From Maylandia zebra (taxonomy: Eukaryota > Chordata > Actinopteri > Cichliformes > Cichlidae), in the NCBI RefSeq assembly GCF_041146795.1, contig NC_135176.1:15245286-15309285 (forward strand): 64,000 nt of DNA. The letters are read 5' to 3'. This document shows, one piece after another, positions 45,101 to 55,221 of this stretch (positions are counted from its first letter, which is position 1; each line of letters starts with the position of its first letter). The notes under the pieces are model-generated. The model saw only the letters and a program-made list of their open reading frames with translations. It was not told the DNA's origin and did not search any database. A program made the translations under genes and the position numbers.

Positions 45101-48100
45101 CTGGGCCTGACACAGCAAGGAAACAGCCTCCGTCTCCAGAGCCGAGTAACCCCGCCTGGTCATATTGTACGGAGTCACGTCTATCTGAGGAATGTCTGGT
45201 CCAACTGAGGAGAAAGAATATGAATTCTTTCCCTTAATCAAGAAATAAGGGACACAGGCGTGTTATGTGAAAAACTCATATTAGTCTGATAAGAAATCTT
45301 GTTTTATGCTACAGTAAGAAAATTAACCCTTACTTGATACAGCCATAACTACAAGCTTTATCAACAAGGAAAGCTTCAAGCCCAATCTTAAAAGTAGAGT
45401 AGCTCTCTGTCTCCCAAACCCAAAGAGGGAGCTGCACAGTAGAGACCCTGATAGCTAAAGGCTCCGCTTCTCAGTGTACTTTAGGAAAATCTAGGAACAA
45501 CAAGTAAGCCTGCACTCTGAGAGCACTCAAAATGTTACTGTTAGGTTTTGAGGATGTTATGTAAATGTGTAATTAAGGGCTATATGTGAGTAGAGGGACT
45601 TTTAATTTGGTTCCTGATATTACAGAAAGCAAGAAGTCTGAGGTGTTTTCGAGCATCTGTGGGATTTGTCGGCGATATAAGTCAGATCTATGGAGGCCCT
45701 ATCTTGCAACGTATGGGAATTAAAGGATCTGTTGCTAAAATCTTGGTGCCAGATACCAGCACATTCTCTTTAAATTTAATCAGACATAAAATATCAAAGA
45801 AAAAACTGAATCATGCTGGGTACTAAAAAAATCCAAGTATAGAAAACAAAAATTTCGCTTACTTGTGGTCTGTAACAGTTGTGTGCTTTTAATTGCTTGT
45901 AGTTTTTTAATGTATTTACTGAAAACTTGTTTTAAAAATGTTTATATATTAAAACTCACACAGAGTGTTCAGCCACAGGCGGTCAGATCTCTCGCTGTTG
46001 ACGGCGTTGCTGGCAACACAGCGGTACCAGCCAGTGTGGTTGCGGTTGACATTGGTCATGTTGATGATGCTGCTGTTGCCCAGTGCGAAGGTTGTGGCGT
46101 TACCATTGTAGGTTTCATAGTGCCAGGTGTACTGGATCGGTTCCGTTCCATTTTCCACACTGCAGCGCATCCACATTGAAGATCCTTCCACTGGAGAAGC
46201 ATTACTCATCAGGATGTAAGGCTTACTGACAGGCACTGTGTTTAAGACAAAATCATACATGCAGGTCTGTTGAAGAAGAATATTGTCACATTTTTGACTA
46301 AAAATATGGATTATATGTTAACCTCTGGTATGTAAGCTTTAGTCAAATCCAGGTTCAAAGCTAAGAAAGGGGTCAAAGACTTCAAAATATTTGTCCCAAA
46401 GTTTTTCTCAACCAGTATAATTTTGTTCTTGGTTTGACCAGACAACATCTGTAATGGCCTGCTCATATATTAAAATGCAGATTTAATAGGAAATATAAAG
46501 CATGTTTACAAACTGGTAAAATAAATTCTTTTGGTCTCTATGGATGCAGTAGTTTCTCTATTCATGACAGCTTTCCTGTTTTCCTGTCTTCCTCTCTTCA
46601 CCCCAAACTGTCGATGCAGATGCCCGACCCTTAGTAACCCTGTTTCTGCTTGAGGCTTCTTCCTGTTAAATGGGAGTTTTCCCTTCCCACTGTCGCCAAA
46701 GCGCTTGCTCATAGGGGGTCATATGATTGTTGGAGTTTTCTCTGCTTTCTTTGTATTATTGTAGTATCTATCTTACAATGTAAAGCACTTTCAGGCAACT
46801 CTTGTTGTGATATGGTGCTTTATAAATAAAACTAAATTGAATTCGTGTGGTTGAGCAAATTCGTATGATGAGCATTTGTTATAACGAAGCATCACTCAGA
46901 TAAACGTGACATATTTTAACTTATTCTATGTAACATCCTGAATTAGAAAATATAAATTCAAATAAATTAATAATGGCATTTACGTTTTATTCCTTCCATT
47001 AAAAAGGTCTAAAAAATGTCTGGATTTGTACATGAAGTTGTCACAATTCAAAGGCTTAAAATTTTAAGGATCCTTTAAAATCTTTGTGCAATGTTTGTGT
47101 AGAAGTGATAACATGGTTCTCAGATTAAGTAAGCTGAACATCACTCGCACCGACCCAGTGTGAGGCTGCAGGTCTTGGATTGAACCAGAAGTGGGTGCCT
47201 GGCATAGCAGGTGTAAGGTTTCCCGCTGTGAGCTGTCCCGTACGGGAGGATGAGGATGTTGGAGTTTTCTTTTCCACCCCTGCTCTGGCCCGCAGGTCCC
47301 TCCCACCACACCAAGGCTTTAGGGAACCCTCCTTCCCAGGAGCAGGACATCATGAAGTACTGTTTGTCATTAGTCACGTCAACAAAACACACTGGCTCTG
47401 CAGGGGGAATATCTGATGGAGGATAAATCAAATGAGTGATGTTGAAAGTGTATAATCTTCACATTTACTCTCTCATTTGTTTAACTTTCTGTTGTTCTTT
47501 GTTGACATTTCTGCACCCACATGTGCGTGTGCTGCACTGTGTCGACTGTTTCAAGGCAGGATGGGAGCCCAGGCACGTAAACAAGCTGTTATTAGAAGTC
47601 GGGCCTCCAGAGGGCAGCGAGATTGCAGTGCTGATGAGGATGGTAGTGCTGGAGGCTGAACTTGTTTGCTGGGGTGTGTTGAACTGATCTTGTATCAGGT
47701 CTCCAGTCCAGTGGAGGGAAGGTGAGGGGAATCCACCAGGCCAGGAACACAGCAGCCGCAGAGAGGTGTGATTCAGGGCCGGCTCCACAGAACAGGACGG
47801 GGAGCCATCTGGGGGGTCTGTGGGGGGAGAACATATGAAGTTAGAAGTTGGTAGGATATTCATGAACAAGAAAGATGAAAATAAAAGTTGTTTGTAGTGT
47901 TTTATTAAAAATGTGAAATTGTGATTTTAATGACATTGTAGTGTTTTATAATCCTGGTAAATGCAGTACAGCGATGGAACAGCTCAGGTCAGTGCAGCAT
48001 ACAAGGATTGACAGAGGAGTAAGATGATTAATAGCATGGTCACGAGGTCAGAGGTCACACTCACAGTAGACAGTCAGGCTGATGGTGTTATTGGAGCTGG

Positions 48101-51100
48101 TGTTGAGGTAGGTGTTCTGTGCCAAACAGGTGTAGTCACCAGTGTGCATACGGAGGATCTTGGTGATGGTGAACTTCTGCCCAGTATAGACCTGGGAGCT
48201 GTTGTAGAACCAGACGTACTGACTGGCTGGATTGGACTGGGCCTGACACAGCAAGGAAACAGCTTCCGTCTCCAGAGCTGTGTAACCCCGCCTGGTCATA
48301 GTGTACGGAGTCACGTCTATCTGAGGAATGTCTGGTCCAACTGAGGAGAAAGAATATGAACGCAAATCAAGAAATAAGGGACACAGGCGTGTTATGTGCC
48401 TGTGAAACAAAGAAATCTTTGTTTTATGCGACAGAAAGCAAACTAACTCTAACTTGATCCATCATTAACTACAAGCTTTATCAACAAGGAAAGCTTCAAG
48501 CCCAAGCCCACATAACACAGGCGTGTTAAATGCAGATTACAGAAAGCTAATAAGAAATCCAGTTTAAAGTAGGACTCTTACTTAGTTTTACATTAGCAGT
48601 TGAGACATACAGCAGCTAAATTAACCCTAATATGTGTAATTCCCTAAAAATTCAGATAATTGCATAATTTTTGTACTGTGATCAGCATTTTTTGAATTTG
48701 GGGATAAAAGCCAAATTCTTAACAGGGCATTACTTTTTTTTTTAGATGGAAACAATACAGAAGTAAATAAATTTAACTGAAAAATGCTCAAAACACCTTC
48801 AGTGCATTAAGTTTTTACATACTGATGCTTTCTTTTAATTGTTAAATGAAGAAATGAATAACGAATGAAGAAATAGGTCTGCCTGATCTAATTATACTCA
48901 CAGAGGATGTCCAGCCATAGACGTTTGGAGCTCTCGCTGTTGACGGCGTTGCTGGCCACACAGCGGTACCAACCGGTGTGATTGCGGTTAACTTTGTTCA
49001 TGTTAATAATGCTGCTGTTGCCCATTTCAAAGGTTGTGGCGTTACCATTGTAGGTTTCATAGTGCCACACATACAGGATCGGTCCAGTCCCATTTTCCAC
49101 ACTGCAGTTCATCCACACTGTAGATCCTTCCACTGGAGGAGCATTGTTCACGAGGAGGTAAGGCTTGCTGACAGGCACTGTGGTTAAGATAAAGTTACAC
49201 ACGTGAAGGTATGTTTACCGTCTTCACTGAAAATGAGTCACAGTGTTCAATAAATAACACAATCTTCAGCTTCGAAGAGGCTTTGATATCAGTTAATCTT
49301 CCCAAGGCTCCTCCCCCTCAGTACCAAGGACCTCATTTTTGCACTTATAGCCCAGTCACAAACATCACACCCTTCAACTCCATTATATACTTTATCACAC
49401 CATTTTTGATTGTTAATGCACTCTGGCTGTTGTCTTTCTTCTGTCAGGAATGCTTGATGGCATGTTTAAGAGAACGTGTCAGATTCTAACATATTTCAGA
49501 GTCTCCATCTGCACTTCACTGCCTGGGACCTGGGCCTGTTTTTGTGTCTTCCGATGTAGTCACAAGGCCAACAGCAACTCCTGTTTAATCTGTGCTTGTA
49601 GTAGTAGAGACCTGAGACAAGTACAACAAACAAGATAACTGCTGCATGCACAAGGAGGAGGATCTGGTCTTTGCCTGCAAAGACAAACAGCCTGGCTCAC
49701 AGTTACCTTCTTGGTAATTTTCTGAGCAACCAAATACATAAGCTCTCCTCTTGTATCGCTTTAGTGGAAACCACGTTTCCACTGCAAGTCTCTTTGGAAA
49801 CTTCTTTGAAAAACATCTTTCACTACGTTGAGCAGCAAAGCGAAATACTGCCATTGATGGCTAGTAGCTTGAATCAAGAATCACTGATCACAGCAGGTGA
49901 CACTGACAAGCATCTTGGAATTTATGGCAGGCTGTGTTGACCAACTGAGCTCCAAAACTGTGTGTAGGGTGATATGAAAAAAGGGCCCACACCTGTGTGG
50001 ACATCAAGGTGTCACTTTATGCCTTCACTTTCTTGGCCTCCACATTTGGTGTACTATTCTCTCTTTCGTGACTCTTGGTTAATGCGGTCTTTATATGTAC
50101 ATATTTATAGAATTAAAATTATGTCCATTAACTATTGTTTTTAAAGTTTGGTCAACACATAGGGCACCAAGATGAAAGATGGCCCAAAGGTTTTTTGTTT
50201 CTCCAAGATTATTTTGCAACTGCTTCAAATATTAGTTTCTATAAAGCCGCTGAAGTTTTTCACCTTGTGCAGACTAGCTCTTTTTTGCCGTGATCTGAGA
50301 GTGTTTAGGAAGAACATTGTTTCTGAGGGGAGTTCTTACCTCGAACAGTCAGATGGACATAGTAGTAGTAGACTTTGGCCTCCTGTGCTATGTCATAGAA
50401 GGCCTGGCAGGTGAATAAGCCATGTGATGCCAGAGGGAGCTTCTCGATCTTTAAAGCTGAGCTGTTTGAGATGACTGTTGGTTGGCCGAGTGTCTCAGCC
50501 AACTTCTGGGTCTTTATTCCTTGACCCACATTATACACCACAGCCTTTATTGCTTCAGTGCCGGGTTTGGTGAAGCTCCATATATACATGTCAGGCACGG
50601 TGGTACCACACTCCAGGGTCACCGCGTTGTCCACCACCCCATACACACTGGTGTCCTGGTACACCACCTCCCCTTTATGATTGATCTGCACATCTGGAGG
50701 AGGCAGAGGATACAATGGCCAATGTGTGTGGGTACAATGTGTGTGGGTCCATAAAATAATGGACCCACACACAAACACTTTGTTTGTGAGTGTCTATTAA
50801 GCAACAGGAGACGGTGGTGTCAAATGCCTGGTCAGTGTTCAGTTGCAGGATTGATTACACAGTCAGTTTCAGAGGCAGTGTAATGTTATAAAAAGCAATT
50901 CTAATATTTTTTTAATGCCAGATTCAGTTTTCAAACACATTTTCTTTCTTCTTTGTTTTTAATTTCATCTGCAAGGTTCTGTATATCATCATTTGATCCA
51001 TGTGAGACAAATACAAACAGATTTATCCGTTTTTCTGTTTAAAAAACATTCCAAAATCTCAAATTTTTTTGAGCATAACGAATTTTGAAATGTGACAGAG

Positions 51101-51353
51101 AGTAAAAAATACCATAGAAATTGTAATAAGTCTTTACTAGTTTGTCTGTTATGCAATAATTCCAACAGAATTGCAGGTACTGAAGTACCTACTTAGGTGA
51201 TGTTATAATAATCAGTGTCTGATGTTATGTAGACAATAACAATAAAAGTGTAAATTAATCCACGGACACTGGAAAACTCTTACCATTTGCCCCCAAAGTG
51301 ACCAGACTGGTAGTTAGAAACAGAACAGCCAGTTCTAGCAGTGGTGCCACCAT
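35976..51353 (-). CDS. Ig/FN3 transmembrane protein, copy B, with 14 Ig domains
   Basis: Tandem paralogue of copy A. Exons: 51284-51353 (signal), 50340-50693 (Ig1); cassette 1: 48902-49177, 48065-48340, 47521-47817, 47155-47412; cassette 2: 45960-46235, 44929-45204, 44419-44697, 44063-44320; cassette 3: 43071-43346, 42462-42737, 41036-41314, 40680-40937; then 40311-40601 (last Ig), 39485-39841 (FN3), 39114-39233 (transmembrane, AVIGAAIGGMIAAIVTVLLL), 38995-39019 and 36500-36545 (tail, stop TAA). The frame is open throughout and codes about 1,515 residues; phases are 1-1 for every domain exon. It is a predicted cell-surface adhesion or receptor protein. Alternative terminal exon 35976-36130 is also present. 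The tail ends at ENINFPED, 23 residues earlier than copy A. Whether all cassettes enter one mRNA is inferred. Confidence 0.88.
37148..37414 (-). pseudogene. PIF/Harbinger-type transposase N-terminal fragment
   Basis: The 88-residue frame contains FCTYFRMSVAHVEFELAEMG and then PDLRRQRNHFR. It resembles the HARBI1-like pattern in which F-x-x-YFRMS precedes an F-x-x-LL-x-x-VGP-like stretch. No DDE core follows. It is inferred to be a transposon relic. Confidence 0.55.
37780..38610 (+). mobile_element. LINE-derived dispersed repeat fragments
   Basis: Segments such as GAAGCAGGCTTAGGGAAGAG, CTCTTGCTGCAGTGTTTTGA and the end GGTGCTGTATAAATAAAATA with a GAATTGAA tail belong to a common fish LINE-related repeat. 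A related 3' end is at 46,560-46,850, and an internal piece at 45,350-45,540. Confidence 0.65.
41440..41960 (+). mobile_element. Tc1-like transposase remnant in copy B intron
   Basis: The plus strand codes RPTKITPVVHQQLIQKVTKE and, after a short gap, KRLGKNAPRRKPLLTKKDHK, the DNA-binding part of fish Tc1 transposases. Only the N-terminal half is left. It lies between the second and third exons of cassette 3. Confidence 0.82.
42223..42392 (-). repeat. SINE 3' fragment in copy B intron
   Basis: Same family as 60,777-61,099 (TATAGCGCTTTACCAG, CCCAAAGCGCTTTACAT, TGGTGATGGCAAGCTACATT), in reverse orientation and lacking the tRNA-like head. Confidence 0.75.
44063..46235 (-). other. Copy B cassette 2 (Ig6-Ig9)
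   Basis: Four exons of 276, 276, 279 and 258 nt. The first two resemble cassette 1 (shared YNGNATTF and NTSSNNTISLTVYC), while the third is nearly identical to copy A and cassette 3. The fourth differs in its second half (FTLRYSTVRFGRPYTC) and has donor GTCAGT. The mosaic suggests duplication followed by partial conversion. Confidence 0.9.
45350..45540 (+). repeat. LINE-related repeat fragment
   Basis: AATCTTAAAAGTAGAGTAGC and GGAACAACAAGTAAGCCTGC match the internal part of the same common fish repeat found at 37,780-38,610. A short piece of it recurs near 48,470-48,510. Confidence 0.55.
46560..46850 (+). repeat. LINE/SINE 3'-end repeat in copy B intron
   Basis: The end reads GGTGCTTTATAAATAAAACT followed by AAATTGAATT, a typical fish LINE 3' end. 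It lies between cassettes 1 and 2. Confidence 0.6.
47155..49177 (-). other. Copy B cassette 1 (Ig2-Ig5)
   Basis: Four exons of 276, 276, 297 and 258 nt. The third has an 18-nt in-frame insertion (six residues around TTILISTAISLPSGG). Its donor is GTGGGT, and the fourth exon's donor is GTCGGT, both poorer than the GTGAGT seen elsewhere. This cassette is the most diverged of the three. Confidence 0.88.
49178..50339. other. Copy B intron between Ig1 and cassette 1
   Basis: About 1.2 kb. Overlapping frames of 89 codons exist on both strands around 49,585-49,940, without splice context or a recognisable domain. I cannot name this stretch. Confidence 0.5.
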
Positions 51354-51720
51354 GGTATCATGATGATCTTGAGTCCAACAACTTCTTTACTCCAAAAAAA
51401 TGTGTTTGAGATTGAAAGGTGAATATTTCGTGGCCCTGAAAATAGCACGTTATTGCCTGCCCTCAGGTGCCTGAGGCTTTCGTCGTTCTGTCTTTCTGAT
51501 GCACGAGTTTCTCGGGGAATCCAGTTGCAGAGACTGACTTCACAAGACTGAGAGCAGGAAGGGACGGAGGATCGGTAAACTGATTTAGACCGAAGTATTA
51601 ATGGGTTTTTCCTTTCTCTCTGTCCGTCTTTGTTTCTCCTGCTGGTTTAGAATATCAGTTATACCAAAATCATCTATTATGCAAGATATATGCATGAGTG
51701 GATGGGTTAGCCTTTCACGC
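51354..51720 (-). promoter_or_regulatory. 5' UTR/promoter region of copy B, shared with copy A
   Basis: Aligns with 32,951-33,310 (GGTATCATGATGATC, AGCAGGAAGGGACGGAGG, GTAAACTGATTTAG). Conservation at the same distance from the ATG suggests shared regulation, though recent duplication alone could explain it. Confidence 0.6.
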
Positions 51721-53549
51721 AACTACTCATACAGCCAAGGCTGCACTGGATGAAGCTGACATTCCTCTACACGTCTTTCACATGTGAAAATCTCACAAAG
51801 GTTTTACTGTAATGAAATCCTTTTTTTTTCATATTCATAGAGTGCAGTTTTTCTTTTATTTTCTTACATCATCCTCTTCAAGCTGTGACCAAAGTGGGAA
51901 TGCTGATCAATGTTATCAACAGTCATTTTCATATAGCCTCGCAGAGGATGCACTCAAAGCTCAGGGATAAAAAAAAAAAAGGGGGGGGGGATTAAAAGAG
52001 ATTAATATCTTCTTATGTTTTCTTTGTCCTTTGTTTTTCTTTTAGTGTCAGCTTAAATACAAAAATATCTTGTGCAAAAAACAAGAGGTTTTAATGATTT
52101 AGTAGGTGAGGATCTCAGCAAAAATATTCATTTGTATAGTCAAAGTATGATCAAACAATGTTTTTTTTATTGTATCTTTGTTTTGTTAGGTAAACAGTGA
52201 AATCAAAGGCTTCAGATTTCTTCATCGGATCATATGAGGAGCAAATGGGAAGCTTAACCTGTACTGATGGGATTAGTGTTGAAATTGATTTAGATATCTG
52301 GCATCATGCAGTCATTTGCCGTGTTTCCTCGTAGCATGGTCTTTATCATTGCACATACTAAGATGTATATTTCCAGTTAATAAAAAACGGATCCTGCATG
52401 TATGCACGGTCTTGGGGTCCATTTTTCCTAATCCTTCTTTTTAAAGAAAGTTTTTATCTTTGTAGAGGAGCAGGAGGGACTTTTAGGTAGCATGTAATGT
52501 GAGATGAGATCAGTTTTAGCTTCAGTTCATCAAATCCCAACAAGATATTAAGGTTCATAATAAATCAGAAAATGAATCCAAAAGAAAATAATCTGAGCCT
52601 GGTGCCACTCGGAGCAGTTTTGTTTTATGGAAGTACAACGTATGCATTTATATACTTATTGTCTGAGAGCTTAATAGTAAATCTGATCAGATTTATGCAG
52701 AGGAACAAGGCGTTCCCTTGGTACAATCAGAAACTGATTACAATATTCATCAACTTTAAAGCCCAGCGGCAGCAGCAGCAGACTCAAGAGTGAGTCGATG
52801 CACTCGCTTTCACTATAAAAACTGCACATTTGAAAGTAGCAGCTGACAAGGAGAGAGAGGGAGCTATGAGCCAGACATAGAATCCATAATAGATCTGTTT
52901 TTTTAAACATCTAGATTGTAAATATAATGGCAATTATAATCTTCTGGGAAATAACATTAAATCAAAACACACAAATTAAGCATTAAAAATGTTTTAATTA
53001 ACATGGTTTAGGTAGTCAGTCAGTTAATGATAGTTAATGATACCAGTGTCATAATGGTGAAGATTTAAGTGATTTAAGTATTCATGTTTAAAGCTGTAAC
53101 ATTGATGTTATTACTAAGCTAATATCCTCTTCCTTTCAGTGCTAAGCCTTGTTGGCCCAAATCCACATTTTAAATAAACAGGACTTCAGCATTAGGAAGC
53201 TAAAGTGTCATTTCTGGTTGTTCTTACAATTAGTGGGGCTGACACTTCTTGATCCCGCTGTTAATCTGCTTCTTTGAAATAATTAGCTAAATCCCTGAGG
53301 GATTTAAATCACAGAGTAAGTGTATAGTTGTGTACATGGGAGAGTTTGTTTGTGTGTGAAACTATCACACACAAACAAATTCAGTTACCCTTTCAGCATT
53401 GACAGGTTAAATTTTAATAACTTTTTATTCAGTCTCACTAGTTAAAAAGTAAATTGGTCACTAATGTTAGAGATTTTTTTTTTTATCCAAAATGAAAGAA
53501 AGCCATTGCAGACTTCAGTGTTTGTAACACAATTATTTAAATGGGCCGC

Positions 53550-54430
53550 CTACTTATAGAAACTTGATTAGGTAGATCTGTTCTATTGGTTAACTCAAAG
53601 ATCTAATCAGCCAATCACATGGCAGCAACTCACTGTCGAGATGACCTGCATTACAATGGAGTTGTAGGGTGAATAAAGTGACTTTGAACTTGGCACGTTT
53701 ATTGGCTAGATGGACTGTTCTAAATATTTTAAGAAACTGCTGATCTTCCCGCACAACCATCTTTCTGTTTTACAGAGAATGACTAGAAAAAGAGAAAACA
53801 TCCAGTGAGCAGCTGTTCTCCGAATGAAAATGCCTTATTGACGCCAGAGGTCAGAGGAGAAAGGCCTGACTGGTTTGAGCTGTTAGGTAGGCAAGAGTAA
53901 CTTTAATAACCACTTGTTACAGCCAAGGTATGCAGAAGAGCGTCTCAGACTCACCAAACAGGACAACTGAAAATTTGAAAGATGTTGCCCGGTCAGAAGG
54001 GTCTCAGATGGTAGGGTCAGAGTTTAGTGTAGATAACGTAAAAGCATGACTCCATCCTGGATTTTATTAATGACTCAGACTGGTGGTGTGATGGTGGGGG
54101 ATTTTTCTTTTTTGGGCCCTTAAGTGCCAACTGAGCGTCCTTGAAACACCGCAGGTTGTCTTTATAACCACAGTGTATCCATCGTCTTGAGGCTCCTGAT
54201 TCCAGCAGGATAACACACCATTATTAGATTAATTAATTAAATAGAGCAGCTTTGGGATGGGTTGGAACCGGATATTCCCATCCTGGACCTGCAGCAAATC
54301 TGCAGCAACTGTGTGATGCTGCCATGTCGGTATTAACCAAAATCTCTGAGGAGTGTTTACAGCACCTTGTTGAATCTGTGCCACGAAGATCTCAAACAGA
54401 TCTGAATGTCAAAAGAGGGTCCTACCATCA
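53550..54430 (+). mobile_element. Tc1-like transposon remnant
   Basis: The order of phrases (CCAATCACATGGCAGCAACT, GCACAACCATCTTTCTGTTT, TCCAGCAGGATAACACACCA, AAATCTCTGAGGAGTGTTTA) is that of the Tc1 family also seen at 5,106-9,405. LRQLCDAAMSVLTKISEECL is readable near the end. Multiple deletions are present. Confidence 0.8.
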
Positions 54431-54758
54431 CAGCCATGTTGCGGTGAGTTTGTTTTACCCAGCTACTAGACTGTTGAAGCACATTTATGTGATCATTTTT
54501 ATTTAACAAAATAACAACCAGTGTCAATGAATGCTAAAACCCACAGATACCACAAATAAAAACATCAACTTTACAAATCATCACATAATCTCCTCAGTAA
54601 ATAAAAACATTTTTCTTTACATAGAAAAAAAGGTAGATTATACAAAATACAAGCACAGCAGTAGTATTACATTAAACCAAGAGGTAAAATCAAAAGGTAA
54701 TATCTGTTGTTCCACGGGATGAAGACAATGGGAATCAAATATCAAGTAGGAAACTGTA

Positions 54759-54861
54759 TTTTCTTTTTTCTTTTTGTTTCCATTTACTTTTTCCTCTTTT
54801 CTTTTCTTTATTTTTTTCCTTTTTTTTTCTTTTTTTTTCCTTTTTTTTTTTTTTTTTTTTT
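54759..54861. repeat. Poly-pyrimidine (T/C) tract
   Basis: About 100 bp of T with scattered C; purine-rich on the nectin coding strand, downstream of the gene. Confidence 0.95.
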
Positions 54862-55105
54862 ACAAAATGATGCTATAGAGGATAAAGTAAGTAATCAACC
54901 ACATCAAGAGATAACCCCATCCATTCAGTTTGATATAATCAAAATCTAATACAACCATGAAATAGACATTTTTCAAAAGAAATTCAATTCACCTTTAAGG
55001 GTCACAGCCTTCCTTTTTTCATTGAACAAGTAGAGCACAATAAATCAGGACAAAGAGAGAAAATGTTTCCAAACTGGCCTTAATTCAAAGTCCAATAGCC
55101 AAACC

Positions 55106-55111
55106 TTTATT
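55106..55111 (-). terminator. Candidate poly(A) signal of the nectin-like gene
   Basis: AATAAA on the minus strand lies about 110 nt after the stop codon. Confidence 0.45.
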
Positions 55112-55221
55112 GTCCTTATCCTCAGTGGTGCAGAGACACTGCCCCATAGTCCAGTCAGGTTAAATATGTTTGGGGTTTTTTTTTGTTTTTTTTTCATTCG
55201 TGTCGTTTCGCTGATGTCGTT

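Larger units (their letters stand above)
51721..55221. other. Intergenic region between copy B and the nectin-like gene
   Basis: Holds sequence related to the region upstream of copy A (to about 52,560), a Tc1 remnant (53,550-54,430) and a pyrimidine tract. The minus-strand AATAAA for the nectin gene is at 55106-55111. No gene is supported. Confidence 0.6.

Noticed and set aside
54707-54949. Phe/Leu-rich small open frame that looks like a membrane protein
   Set aside because: It is a poly-pyrimidine tract; composition alone gives the Phe codons.
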